Part shown: positions 28,276 through 40,322 of the stretch, in pieces
Position numbering within the stretch: position 1 is the stretch's first letter
Layout: every line of letters begins with the position of its first letter
Source of the DNA: Spirodela intermedia
Taxonomy: Eukaryota; Streptophyta; Magnoliopsida; Alismatales; Araceae
DNA: 64,000 bases
Reading direction: 5' to 3'
Assembly (NCBI GenBank): GCA_902729315.2
Contig: LR746275.1
Span: forward strand, 3,674,001-3,738,000
Position numbers and translations under genes: made by a program
Notes under the pieces: generated by a model
The model's database searches: none
What the model was told of the DNA's origin: nothing
What the model saw: the letters and a program-made list of their open reading frames with translations, nothing else

Positions 28276-28390
28276 TTTAGGTGTATTTCTCTAGAAAATA
28301 AATCTCGATAGGTCGTTCGTATCTCTTTCAGAAGGAAGAGAGAGACCTTTGTAGGAGGGGGTGCGTTAGGGAGAGAAGGAGCCACTCACC

Positions 28391-31300
28391 ATGTCGACGC
28401 TCCAGCACGTCTGCTCCGCCCCACTGGCGCGCGCGGTGCGGTCGCGGGCACGGGCGCTGTCGATATCCTCCGCCGTCTCCACCTCCTCACCGGCAAAACA
28501 GGCGTCCAGCGTTGACTCTCGCGTGCTCCTGGGCTTATCCGAGCAGGAGCTCCAGAAGCTGGCGACCGATTTCGGACAAGTAAGAGTTGGAGATTTGGGA
28601 TTCTTTCCTCTCCGTTGTGTATCACGTCTCGTCTCCTTTCCAATTGTGTGAGTATTTGCTCAGCAAAGCTACAGAGGGAAGCAGCTCCATCATCTTCTGT
28701 ACAAGACGAAGGCCAAGGATATCCAAGATTTCAGCCACCGTGTGTTCCCCTTTCACTCATATTTATTTACTGGTCATCGCATTCTCCCTTTTCCACACTT
28801 CTTTGACAAATTTCGCACTCTGCATTCGGAACATTGTCGAGCAGTGCCTCAGGCATTTAGGGATGGCCTACAGGAAGCGGGATGGCGAGTTGGGAGGTCT
28901 CCTGTTCATCGTGTTGTTGCTTCAGCAGACGGCACTGTGAAGGTAATCCCTCCACCATCTCTCCCTGGAACACTTTCGATTCCCTCTCTACTTCACGCTT
29001 TTGAACGACTGTTTTATTTTTAAAAGGCGATTTATCTCTTATCTCAATGTCATCCATGATCAAGATTTTTCTGAATTTTTTCCTTTGCGGTTGAATTACT
29101 TTCTAGTAGAATGCGGATTTTCGAGTATAAATCTTCATATTAGTTTGGGGTGTCGTTACATGGTAACCTACGATGCTTCCAGATACTGTTGATGCTTGAG
29201 GATGGCAGATTGATTGAAACAGTGGGGATTCCGGTTGAACATCAGAAAGGTTCCTTTCGTCTTACTGCATGCGTGTCATCACAGGTGAGGGTCTCACGAC
29301 AGAGATGCCATTAACGGCTTGTCTGTGGTTAGATTCCATTTCCTCTATTGCGCCCCTTTTTTGAAGATGCTCCTTCCTTGGGCAATCTCTGCTCAGGTGG
29401 GCTGCCCTCTCCGCTGTGCATTTTGCGCTACTGGAAAGGGAGGATACTCGAGGAATCTCCAGCCGCATGAAATTGTGGAGCAGGTTGCCTTGGACCCTCT
29501 CAGAGCTGTTATGAGATAAATGTCGAAACTCTTTTCCACCTGTACTTAATGTTCCCCATATCTATGCTGTGGGTGCAGGTTTTAGCCATCGAGGAGATCT
29601 TCAAGCACAGGGTAACAAATGTAGTGTTCATGGGGATGGGGGAGCCGATGCTGAATCTAAAGTCGGTTCTGGATGCGCATAGATGCTTGAATAAGGTCAG
29701 TAGCTAGCTAATTATTATTATTATTTTTTGCTTCCTCATGTTAGCTATAAATTTGCCATCACTTAGTATGGTCTTCACGGGGTAATTCAAGAAAAAATAT
29801 ATAGATTTTCTTTGCGAGTGAGCCTGAAATCGGATGGGTTCCTCCCGCATCCTCCTTCAACTGTGTCCCAAATGTGCATTTGCATGGGCAAGTTCAAGCC
29901 TGTAATGGGTCTTTATTAGTGAGCCACTCTGTGGTTTATGGTAATAATCCGACAAAAAAGGTCTTCCATGAAAAGTCTGTATAAATCTTTAAATATGTAC
30001 AATTATATATAATGATTTCGACTAGGAAAAAACTGGCTCACTTTGGTAGCTGCTTCTTCTAACTGAGGAAACAGAAAAACACAACGTATCTAGCATCCTC
30101 CGGAGTTGAACATGGGAGAACATACCGTTGGATTCCTCTCTTCCTGGCTGTAACCCAGCGCCATCCTGATAAGATCCATTCTTTTCTCGGGATTTAGATG
30201 GTCTCACCGAGCGGCTGGTTTCTCTGGATTCAGGGTGTTTTCTCCTGAGGATGTTGAAGGAGTGAGATATGAACTACTGTGGGGATGGCTCTCTCTTGAT
30301 CTTCTGGTCAAGAAAATGTGACTCTGCATCCATACGCCGGTTTAGTAATCTTGTTCTTCATAGAATCAGTCATCTTTTTTCAGTGAGCTGTGGGGTGATC
30401 ATTGCAGTCGCATAAACAAATAAAAACGGTCACCATGTAGAAGAGTCTCTCTTAGAAAGTGCTGGAAAAAAATGTGTTGTTCGTTGTGTGTGAGTAAATA
30501 TAATAATAATGACGATAATTAATAATAATTATTATTATAATCTTCTGCTCTCTTGTGCTTATATAATCTTCTGCAGTGGTAGCTTTTCCCGGCGATGAAT
30601 GCGACTGTTTATCGTTGTGATTGTCAGGACATAGAAATTGGCCAGAGAATGATGACGATCTCTACAGTGGGTGTGCCCAACACAATAAGGAAGCTGGCTT
30701 CTCACAAACTCCAGTCAACGCTGGCTATCAGGTGACCTCTCTGTTGACTCAATTCGCAGATAGTTTCTGCTTCTTATAAGAACCCAGTTGACCATGCCAT
30801 CTCTGAAGGAGCTGGAGCTTAGATCATCGCTGCTTTTGTCGGCAGATTTTTCTGTGTTTTGAATCTAGTCGTTGTCCAGGGAGGTTGAATTATATCATAT
30901 GCTCGTTCTCATAAGCCCTGATTGGGTTTTCTTGGAAGTCAACGGTTAATTTTAGTCTTCCTGCCGATCGACTCATCTTGTGTCATCTGTGAAGCCTGCA
31001 CGCGCCGAACCAGGAACTCCGGGAGAAGATCGTCCCCAGCGCTAAGGCGTACCCTCTGGATGCGCTAATGGCCGACTGCCAGGACTATTTCCACGAAACC
31101 GGGCGCCGAGTATCCTACGAATACACGCTCTTAGGTCAGAGGGCTCGGTTCTCTTCTTTAAAACCACGGCGACGCCGCCGCCGCCGAACAGTCCGCTGAC
31201 CGCGCCTCTCTTCCCTGGCAGCCGGCGTCAACGACGGCGTGGAGCATGCGGCGGAGCTGGCGGCGATGCTTCACGGCTTCTGCCGCGGCTCCCACGTGAA

Positions 31301-31603
31301 CCTCATCCCCTTCAACCCGATCGAGGGTTCCGAGTTCCGGCGTCCCTACAAGAAAGCGGTACGAACCGACTCGTCTTCTCCTCCTTTTTCTTCTTCTATG
31401 CGTGCTCACCCTCGGCCTGCTTCCTGGGCCGGCAGGTTTTGGCCTTCGCAGCGGCGCTGGAGAGCAGGAAGGTGACCGTGAGCGTGCGACAGACGCGGGG
31501 TCTCGACGCAAGCGCCGCCTGCGGGCAGCTCAGGAACGAGTTCCAGAAGAAGCCCCTCCAGCTATCGACGCCTGCGCGGGAGCTCGGTCCCCTCTTGACC
31601 TGA
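28391..31603 (+). CDS. RlmN/Cfr-family radical SAM RNA methyltransferase, probably plastid
   Basis: The ten exons are 28391-28579, 28664-28739, 28845-28942, 29183-29284, 29397-29483, 29579-29695, 30628-30731, 30995-31134, 31222-31358 and 31436-31603, giving 405 residues. The radical-SAM CX3CX2C cluster is Cys158, Cys162 and Cys165 ([10 protein letters not shown]). The two mechanistic cysteines of RlmN are also present, Cys151 in ACVSSQ and Cys379 in the [12 protein letters not shown] motif (E. coli Cys118 and Cys355). The [11 protein letters not shown]-binding block is near 194-201. Bacterial RlmN makes 2-methyladenosine in 23S rRNA and some tRNAs. The plant copies are nuclear-encoded. The Ser/Arg/Ala-rich first 45 residues look like a transit peptide. 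All residues needed for activity are in place; the plastid location and substrate are inferred. Confidence 0.93.
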
Positions 31604-32369
31604 GCTCCATGTCTCCGACGATACTGGGCTGGCTGATATGGAACTACCGTGAGCCCACCGAGGTGCACAGACGCAATTAGCTATCGAAGATGGCGGCACA
31701 AGCCTTAACGTTTCTTCGTCCTTACACGGCCGTCCTCCGGGTCGCCGCCGTGGGCGGCGGAAATACTTTCGCCGTCGGTGCCCGCCCCCCCCCCCCCTTA
31801 CAGAAAGAAGCGACATCCGCAGGGGCCCCACGTGGGTTCCCTCGAAAGTCTCACCTCAAAAGCATGCTCCGGCTGGGACTCACCGCCGGAGTAAATGTCG
31901 AATGCATTCTTTTCTTTAGGGTTAGAGAGAGAGAGAGAGAAGGGTTGACATTGATCACGTGTAGTAGTAAAAAAAGGAAAACCATCCGTAGGGACATAAT
32001 ACGGATAATCAGCAGTCGCGGGCTACATCTTTGCTTACTTCTGCAGCCACTTCGACCACCGCCGGACGGGGGACTCCCCCGACCACATCTAAAGAAAAAG
32101 CTAAAGCAAAAGAAGCTGCTGCAGCGGCACATCACAGCAGACACACACAGGCCACCACACCTCTTTCTCTCTCCTACCTTCAGCCCGCCGCCTCCCTCAC
32201 CACTGTAATTCCCCCTAACTTTCACGGGTACCGAGCCTACAGACAGACCAGACCTAACTAACGGAGGCGATCCAAGACGACAAAACGCGCGCAGGGGATT
32301 GTTTTCGGCTCTTCCCGGGTTCGGTTTTCAAACCTCCCACGGAGAGAAGCAGCCCGAGTCGGAGGGGAC
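31604..32369. other. Convergent spacer between RlmN-like and expansin genes
   Basis: GC-rich DNA with a C-run (about 31788-31797) and a short GA repeat (31926-31942). The open frames on both strands are short, overlap each other and match no family I recognise. It presumably holds the two 3' UTRs. Confidence 0.5.
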
Positions 32370-33734
32370 TCAGACGCGGAAGTTCTTGCCGGCGTAGGTT
32401 TTGCCGAACTGCCAGTCGGCCGGCGCGACGTTCCAGGAGGTGGAGGTGCGGTGGTCACTGCCGGTGACACGGAAGGAGAGCGCCTGGCCCACCAGCACCG
32501 CGTTGGACTGCCAGTTCTGGCCCCAGTTGCGGCTCATTGGCAGCCACCCCGTGCGCGTGCCCTTCACGCTCACCCGGACGATGTCGCCGGCGCCAGCTAC
32601 GTTTGAGATGAGTACCAGGTTGAAGTACCGGAAGCCGTTGATGGTGAATCTGATCCCCCCGGTCTTCCTGCACGGCACCCTGCACCACCACATGGGAAAG
32701 AAATCAGGCGTCGCCGCCAGTAGGGAGGCGAGTAAATCGCAGCAGCTGTGACGGTGGACCCCGCGTCACCGCCACCGCCGCCCAGGTCACGTGGATACGC
32801 AGTGCAGTTATTACAGGACCGACCATGGCAGGCACCTCAGAAATTGGGAGAGGTAAATGCGCGTTCGGTAGGTACCCGCCCGCCCTATCGCTAGGGCAGA
32901 ATGGCATTCTCGTCAATTCAGATGCGTAGGACAGGGCAGAGCAAGTTCAGAGAAAGCGCGGGATACTCGGCCGCGAAAGAAGATCGCGCCAACTTTTCGC
33001 TCTGGCCACCCAGATTCTCGGGGAAGGAGCCTCGTCCGTCTCCAATGGTCGTCGACCTACGCGGTCTCGGTGGCGCCTTAAGATCCGAGCCTAGCGAGTG
33101 CGCAGGAACAAGTGGAAGAAGAGAGGAGTGAGCGCAAACCTGCGGTAGGCGACGGGGACGATGCCGGCGCGGTACTCCGCGATCTTGAGGAACATCGGCA
33201 TGGCCAAGTCGAAGTGAGGGCGCGGGGGATTGCACCAGCCGCCGTTGTCCGAGGGAAGGGCGAAGTTCGGCGGGCAGAAGTTGGTGGCGGTGATGATAAT
33301 GGAGGGGCTGCCGCCGTGGCACCACCTGGGGTCGTCCGCGCACTTGATCTCGAAGCAGGCCCCGCAGCTAAGGCCGTCGTTGAACAGAGCCGTGCTCAGT
33401 GCCGCCGTCTCCACGCCGTATCCCTGGCTGTACAGGTTCCCGTATCCACACGCCCCCCCTGAAGCCACAGCAGACATCCGGAGTGAGAGATGGTGAGGAA
33501 GAAGAAGAAGAAGAGGCTATTCATGGAGGGATTCGGCCGTGGTAGACACAATGTAGGTGGCCGAAGTGAAGGAGGCTTACCCATGGTGCCGGAGGCGTCG
33601 CTTCCGCCGTAGAAAGTGGCGTGGGCGGTCTGCCATGCTCCACCAGTGTACACTCCCGGAATGCGAGCATCAACCATGGACATGTACGTTGGGAGAAGGA
33701 CTGCGACGGCCAATAGGACGCCTCGGGACGCCAT
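32370..33734 (-). CDS. EXPA: Alpha-expansin
   Basis: The three exons on the minus strand are 33734-33581, 33458-33140 and 32679-32370, giving 260 residues. A signal peptide (about 1-23) ends before RIPGVYTGG. Domain 1 has the [22 protein letters not shown] entry block, the conserved cysteines and the HFD motif at 133-135 ([10 protein letters not shown]). Domain 2 is the C-terminal beta-sandwich ending in [15 protein letters not shown]. Expansins loosen plant cell walls without hydrolysis. The exon phases are those usual for this family, and the protein looks complete. The start is the ATG at 33734; the frame continues upstream without another ATG. A TATA box is 106 bp upstream. Confidence 0.95.
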
Positions 33735-33839
33735 TGCCCCCAAAAGGAAGCGTGCTAAGGCGCAGAGGGCAAACGAAGGGAGAACGAACGAGTACGGGAG
33801 AATGTTTGGCGGGGAGAGACGATGGACGAAGGTGGGCTA

Positions 33840-33846
33840 CTTATAG
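33840..33846 (-). promoter_or_regulatory. TATA box of the expansin gene
   Basis: CTATAAG on the minus strand lies about 106 bp before the expansin ATG. A GA-repeat (33861-33888) lies just upstream of it. Confidence 0.55.
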
Positions 33847-35840
33847 TAGATGCTTGAAGGGAGAGAGAGAGAGAGAGAGAGAGAGAGGGGGAGGGAGGGC
33901 TAGGCTGGAGGGAGGGGAGCGGTTAAAACGGAAAAAGTAGGGAGAACATTTTTGGATATTTTACAGATTTCCCCTTATACTTTCTGACAATGTCGCATAA
34001 ATGTTTAAACGGGAGTGAAGAGAACGAAAACAAAAAAAACCGACAGGATAACGGCTGGAAGGTAACGCCGTTCTGTAAATCCACGACGCCCCAGGCTATT
34101 GTTCTGGACGCAGCCTGTCTCCGTCAAGTAACGGCGTATGGATGGACCCACCGGATCCTCGTGATTCCTGACGACGACGATGCCGGAGGGGAGGGCCTGT
34201 CCCAGCAGGGTCGTACGAGGACACTTTTATTATTGCTAAAATTTGGAGGGATGATTCGACAACTCCTATGGGGGACCCACCCCACGGATATAAGGGCTTC
34301 TGCTTTGCTTCCCTCGCAAGTTGTGCCTCCACCGACGGCTCCCGTTCGCCCATCGCCAAACAGGCAGAGGGAGAGAGAGAGAGAGAGAGAGAGAGATATC
34401 GGATCTTGGCCCGATGACGTCGCTATCGGATTTTGGAGATGACGCGGCATGTTTTCATGTGAATGAGAGGTTTCGAGGGAAAGAGGTTGAAATGGATTGC
34501 GCGGCCGCCGGTGGTGGGTCAACTAGAGTGGGGTCCAAAGCCACGTGGAGGGCATCCGTGGCCATTCAACCGCTTCGGGCCCATGTGATCGGAATAATTG
34601 GCAGAGGGGAAAGGCCGGCGGGAGGAGGGAGGGCCGTTGCGGCGTCCCCCTCCCAAACTACCCTTCCACGTGCTCCCACTTATTACCGCCAACCTTTCCG
34701 ATCTCTGGCGATGGCGGCGCCGCTCGTCTTCTCCGGCGCCGGCGCCGTCCCCGTCGTAGAGACCTACCCTGGCTATGGATCCGAAGATAAGATTCTTTTC
34801 CCCGGGGAAGCGTCGCATTCCATCGTCCACGCACGGGAACGCGGCTCGCTTTATGCTTGTGGGGAGCAGGGCTCCACCCGTTCCTACCGGCCGCCGCCCT
34901 TTATCCTCCGCCGCCGGTGCCGGCGCCGAGGGCAGATGACCAACTAAAGCCGAAGAGGTGTCCCCGTCGTGCCGGAAAGGGTTTTCGGTTCCGCACGGCC
35001 GTCGCCATTATGCACAGTTAATACTCGACAAAATGTGTTAAAGAAAAAAAAAACAGCAGGACGGGCAATCGCCACACGCCCTGCGGACGCCGCACGCCGC
35101 AGGACAGAAGCGCGTGTGCCGGGCGCCGGAAGGTCGACGGCTGATGAGTCGACTCGAATTCTCCCTCCGTTCGCCGGCGGACTCGCCGGCGATGGCATTC
35201 TTTGTGCACGTGAAGGAGTCAACTCGTCGTCCGTTGACGATCCGACGGGCAAACCCTCGTGATTAGGCCAATATCTAGGCTTTCTGACCGAGACTAGGTG
35301 GCTTACTAACCGTGAACGTTGACCATTAGAGTAAGGTCTTATCCGAGCGTAGAATTCTCAATCCCACCAAACCCCCCACATATACATTGGCCACAGTAGT
35401 CAACACATATCGATCTGCTCGTCGAACCCGCTCGAAAGATAAGCCTTTTCTTTGTGGTTCATTGACTAGGGATGCTGGGATGGGCGTCGGAGTGGATCGT
35501 ACGCCATTCCAACTCTCTCTGCGGATTGGGCCGAGTTTGGTCAACGAAGGTGTGAACTAGGAGAACAGAGCGCCGCATGGGGAGAGACCCCCGCGATGAA
35601 CGGCGGTCCAAGTCAACTCATTAGTAGCAGCCAGCAAGACTGCCGGTGCCTCGCCGTTGAGAGAGTTTGGGAAATGGGGGGCCCACCGATGACGCCGAAG
35701 GCTTCTCAACCTGTCCTCTCTCCAGCGAGCAATCCCTGTCGCCGGCAGAGGCGTTGGCGGCGGCGGTGGCGTGATGTCGTCCGCACGGGGGACCGGCCCC
35801 CGGCACGCTCATTGCTCCCTTCGCGAGACCGCACGCTTCG
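33847..35840. other. Gene-free GC-rich spacer
   Basis: It contains GA microsatellites (33861-33888, 34370-34397) and G-box-like ACGTG cores near 34541 and 34668. A 78-residue frame starting at an ATG near 34711 has no recognisable domain. I do not support a gene here. Confidence 0.45.
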
Positions 35841-35844
35841 TCCT

Positions 35845-36125
35845 TTGATAGTGGGCTTTTAACAGGAATGGCCCAAATAAGCGCAATTGGCCTTTTAATT
35901 GTTTTGCCATAATGGGCCTAGCCGGGCAACATCCTTTGTGGATCAGGTTGGACAATTCAGCCCGCTCATGTTGAATGGGCGATGTTGCACGGCGTCAGGC
36001 CAATCTAGGATGGATCTGGTGCATTTTAAGCCCATTTACAAGGGATTGGTGGAAACTGGGCTGATAACAGTTGTGGGCTGACATCACCTGTGTGGACGGT
36101 CCAGTTAGCAGGCCCAAACCTTCCG
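35845..36125 (+). promoter_or_regulatory. Site II cluster and TATA before the FtsJ-like gene
   Basis: At least seven TGGGCC/TGGGCT/AGCCCA/GGCCCA motifs occur in 280 bp. A CTATAAG TATA-like box lies near 36129, some 245 bp before the ATG at 36377. Confidence 0.65.
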
Positions 36126-36376
36126 TCCTATAAGCTTCTCTGCCATTGAGACTGAACAGAAAGTCAGACTCGGTTCTACGAAAACCCTCGCACAGGATAG
36201 CACAAACAGTTGGTGGGCGGCCAGGCTGATAGCTTCATATGATTACCGGAAACCTCCTGCTTCGATTCTCCGGCGGGTCGGCGCCAACCTAAATGGAGCC
36301 TGCCGCAGGGACTCTGTGATCAATGCCCTGCGGGGTTCGAACGGTGTAGTGGCCGCAAGAGGAAGGCGTAGCGGCG

Positions 36377-38074
36377 ATGAGCGGCGGTGGGTCGCCGGAC
36401 TTCTTCTACAGGGAGGCCCTGCGCCTCGGCTACGTTGCGAGGTCTGCTTTCAAGGTCCGTCTTGTTCTTCACTTAAAAACATCGTGAGCCATTTTCCTCC
36501 CTCAAGCAAAGATCTTACGGGTTCGCCTCCCTGGCGCAGCTTCTGCAGATGCAGAAACAGTACAGGCTAATAACCCCGGGGGATTCAGTCCTCGACCTGG
36601 GCTGTGCTCCTGGGGCATGGCTTCAGGTATCCTTTCCCTCTTCTTGATCTAGTTACCGCAAATACACCTCCACCGCCATCTGCAATTTAGTCCTAAAGGC
36701 CATCTGGATCGTAACTTTGAGTATGAATAATGGCTACTAGGTGGCCTGCCAGAGCTTGGGTCCCGCGGAGAAGGGAGGCGTGGTCGTCGGCATCGACGTG
36801 AAGGTGAGTAGCACGAATCACGAGCTCAGTCAAGTGGCCAGTCGGCGCATTCGGGTCCCTTCTCCTTTGCATTTCATGCCCCTCTGTTGCAGAGCAGAAG
36901 GTGAAAGTCCCCAATCTCTACTGTGACTCCAGAGTGAGGACTGCTTGCGCCGACGTAATGACTCTCTTGAAGGCGCAAGTCAGAGCACTGTCCCCACAGG
37001 TGGTTTTATCTTGAATCACATCTTCTTCTCCGACCTCGGATTCTTTAAAATTGGATATCGTTGTGCATTCAACATAATCAAGATCTGTTTTCCTCCACTT
37101 TTGTCATGGTTTTCCCAAACTTCCAACGATATGTAACTGGCAATCGCAGCCTGATTCAATCCGTTTCCTGCTTGTGGCTTCCTGCAGTAGCTGCTATACT
37201 ATGTTTATCTAGTATCCAAGCTATTATATTTTCCCATAACAGTCCTCTAGGCTATTTGTCATCATATGTATCGGAGATATGCCTCTATATGGACGTGTGA
37301 ACTAGGAGTATAGACAAATTAGGAAGTTTCTAACCTGTTCAAGGATGTGTTCTTGGTTTGAATTATCCAGACATCCAAGTGTTTTCAATGTCTTCTGGGT
37401 TTCTTGTTCGAGTGATGAACTGATCATCTAAGCCAGCGCTCTTGTTTTCCAAGATTGTCGTTCTACACCTTATTGCTTAAATTTGCCGAGAAATATGCGA
37501 TAAATTCTTCGATGTTTTCATAGATGCCTTGGCTCCTTGGGCGCTAGAAACCCTGTGTCTGTGTCTCACAGGCTGCAGTTGAGAATTCTCTTGCTTCACC
37601 CTTACAAGAATGAAGCCTGCTCACCCTCTTAAGCTGCAGGGCCGTGGATTTTCCGTGATATTGTCGGACATGTGCCCCCCTGTTTCTGGGATCTCATCCA
37701 AAGATGCCGCTTTGTCGTGCGAGCTGGGAGCGCGGGCCCTCTCGCTGGCTATCGGAAGCGCTGAACTGCCCAGTTTTGATGGTGCTGTTGAGGGCGAGAG
37801 CTACCTTGGCGGCGGTAGCGGCGGCGTGCTTAGAGCCGGTGGCAACCTCGTCATCAAGCTCCTTGAGAGCGAGGACAACCGAGGTAGTCGTCGGACGGCT
37901 GACTATTGAGCATCCAAATGAACGGCGTCCGTCGTGCTGACTGTCTCTCTTTGGGTCCTCTCAGAATTCGCTCAGTTCTGCAAGCCGCTATTCAAGAGGA
38001 TGTCTTGGACGAGGCCCAAGGCGACGAGGTCGAGCTCGAGGGAGATCTATCTGGTCTGCCAAGGCTTGCAGTAG
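36377..38074 (+). CDS. FtsJ/RrmJ-type rRNA 2'-O-methyltransferase
   Basis: The six exons are 36377-36454, 36540-36626, 36741-36803, 36898-36999, 37640-37883 and 37965-38074, giving 227 residues. The SAM-binding motif VLDLGCAPGAW is at 43-53. The catalytic K-D-K-E tetrad of the family is complete: Lys26 (ARSAFK), Asp120 (ILSDMCPP), Lys183 (NLVIKLLES) and Glu218 (SSREIYLVC). Bacterial RrmJ methylates the 2'-OH of a uridine in the 23S rRNA A-loop, and the eukaryotic equivalent in mitochondria is MRM2. The start MSGGGSPDFFYREALRLGY matches plant homologues such as At5g13830 as I remember them. An alternative acceptor for exon 5 at 37634 would add Leu-Gln in frame. There is no obvious transit peptide, so the organelle is uncertain. 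Confidence 0.9.
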
Positions 38075-38830
38075 CACGCTGGTTTCCTGCTCATTGCAGC
38101 AAAACAGGAGGAACAATCGGCAGGCGAACCCGAGACGTCTTTTCTTGTCGCGAATCTTCTTTAATTAATTTGAAATTATCTTCATGAATGATGCACTCAC
38201 AGAATGCCCACCTTGGGGATGAATGCTCCCCTGCGGAATGGGGTTCATAATGGTTAAATATGAGTGCCGCAGATTGAGAATATGAGTGCTAGATAAGCTT
38301 CCTATTTTGGAAGGTAGCACCGGTCATGGCGCTGCAGGAGGCCGCTTGGTGGCGGTCAAAGCCAAACGTCCAAGCTTCTGACGAAATTTTTTAAACCATG
38401 CAAAACCCAACAAAGATGGCCTTAGGCGTAGAAGATCGTCCACGCATCAGTTTAAGTATGCGAGGGCAGCAGTTCCGAGGATCTACCGCGCTTGTGGTAC
38501 TCTTCAGGATTACTGTGGTGATCTTGGGGTTGACTTTACCAATTTTTAGACAGCTCCTTGACCGCTGACGTTGACGATAGTGACTAACATTCGCGCAGCT
38601 CACCCGAAAGGATAAAAATGCCGAACGGGTCGCACTGGCGCAGGGAGAACGGGGGGATGACTGTACATGAGCGAAGAATGAGAAAGTCCTTCCATGCATC
38701 TCCTCCCCGCATCTCCTACAAAAAGAGCCGGCTAAAACGGCGCGGAACCCATCCCGCCAACTCTCTCTCTCTCTCTCTCCCCCCCGGGGACCCATCGCCA
38801 CCACCCCCCCGAAGCTGGGATCTCTTCTTC
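38075..38830. other. Spacer between FtsJ-like gene and subtilase pseudogene
   Basis: No gene is supported. A short CT run at about 38760-38780 is followed by a C-run just before the pseudogene start and may be the relic leader of the old subtilase. Confidence 0.5.
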
Positions 38831-39115
38831 ATGCAGACTCTCATCTTCTCCTGCTGCCGCGTACTGTCGGCGCTCCGGCAGTCTGCTGCCGGCGTTGACG
38901 AGGGCGGGGGCGATCGACGGACTTACATTGTTCACGTCAGCAAGCTCGAGGGCACCGGTCCTTTTCCCACTCCGGCGGCCTGAAGTCCAGCAGACCATGG
39001 ACGGTCATCTCCTACGACAAGGCCATTAATGGGTTCGCTACGAGGATGACCCCGGAGGAAGTGAGGGCCATGAGAGATGTGAGGGCTCTTGCCGGCGCAA
39101 CCGGAAGAACAGGAG
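38831..39115 (+). pseudogene. Truncated subtilase pseudogene
   Basis: It is homologous to the 5' end of the intact subtilase at 44765. Both share the signal-peptide region, RTYIVHVS, the prodomain block VISYDKAINGFATRMTPEEVRAMRD (VFSYEKAISGFAARLTPEEVEAMRN in the intact gene) and traces to about 39115. A deletion of about 45 bp after the IVHVS block and a stop at about 38981 break the frame. Everything beyond the prodomain, including the catalytic domain, is missing, and AT-rich repeat DNA follows. It is probably one half of an old tandem duplication. Confidence 0.85.
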
Positions 39116-39173
39116 GACACTTAGATGGACTTATTCGCCGCATCCTTGTTGAAACCGAATCCTTGTCGCAGCA

Positions 39174-39425
39174 AGATTATTGTTGCATCTATAAGTTAGT
39201 ATGCAATGGAAACAGGTTATGCTAATATTGTTAAGCTTGTTCAGAAATATGTAATTGTATAGTGTGGCAAAAGAATCCTAGGTTGCACAACTCTCAAATA
39301 TTATTGTTGGATCTAAAGCTAATAGCGAATAGATGACTAAAAGTTATGCTAACAGTGTTAAACTTCATTGTTATAATTTGTAATTATGTAGTGTGCCATA
39401 AGCTGAACTGTACAAATTTAGAACT
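39174..39425. repeat. Imperfect tandem duplication, unit about 125 bp
   Basis: Two diverged units share ATTATTGTTG (39176 and 39300), GTTATGCTAA (39216 and 39343) and GTAATT...TAGTGTG. The unit starts directly after the point where the subtilase pseudogene is cut off. Confidence 0.65.
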
Positions 39426-40322
39426 GGGGTTTGATTTCTTGCATATTAAGTTGTCTTGTGAATAGAAGCCATTGAAACTAGTGGGGTAATAGTGACTTGG
39501 CAAACTATCTAGTGGGATAGAGCCAAGAAATCTGGTAGGGTAATTACTAAGAAGAAATCTGGTTTCTAGTTCTATGAGGATTTAAGTGGCATGATAATAA
39601 GAATGATCTCGGGCTAAGTTCTGATTATCTAGAAGGTGTAATCTTTGTATATATTAGTCAAAACCAAAGGAATAGAAAGTGTCTTGAACCAGTAGATTTC
39701 ATCATGTTTAATTTGTATCATGCTATATATATCATCTATATTTTACACTAATATAGCTAAAATAATTTATTAAATAATCTTCATTCTCCCCTAGAGCATC
39801 ATTCATGATGAACCTGAGGAGACCTAAAGTTGTCTATAGAGGGGGTATACTTAATCTTGAATTATAACGAATTGAACTTTCTATTCAATTTGGAGTTTTT
39901 AAAGGGACTAGACTATTTAATATATTGTATTGTGATTACTAAGTTCTATTTTAAACTTGTGTTCAGACATGCAAAGAAAGCATAATGATCACACTTAATC
40001 AAGGTATTTAGGCCACTTAATATACAATCAAAATAAGTACTATGATTGACTTAATTAGATTAACTTTTCCATTCATTATGGTGCCAAGTATAAGTGATAT
40101 GGAAAAAATAAAGCAGTCAAGAGATGAAGAGACACATATATTTTTAGAGTGGTTTGGCTCTAAACTTACATCAACTATCTCAAGGTCTACTCACTCTTTG
40201 GATTTCTGATAATCTTTATAAATATTACAATTTGCTTACAAGCTTAATAAATATAATGCTTCTATTATAATTACTCATAGCCTTGTAGCTCTATCTCACT
40301 AGACATCTTGTTATAATTTTGT
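39426..40322. other. AT-rich repeat DNA without genes
   Basis: A segment at about 40120-40230 (TTTTTAGAGTGGTTTGG...CTCAAGGTCTACTC) looks like part of a plant retrotransposon and has a weakly similar partner near 43580-43690. No readable protein is present. Confidence 0.45.

Noticed and set aside
34711-34947. 78-residue frame starting MAAPLVFSG
   Set aside because: Good start context but no family resemblance, and it degenerates into Arg-rich GC sequence.
28391-38074. Functional cluster of RNA-modification genes
   Set aside because: RlmN-like and FtsJ-like genes are 5 kb apart with an unrelated expansin between them, and have separate promoters. Chance proximity is the simpler reading.
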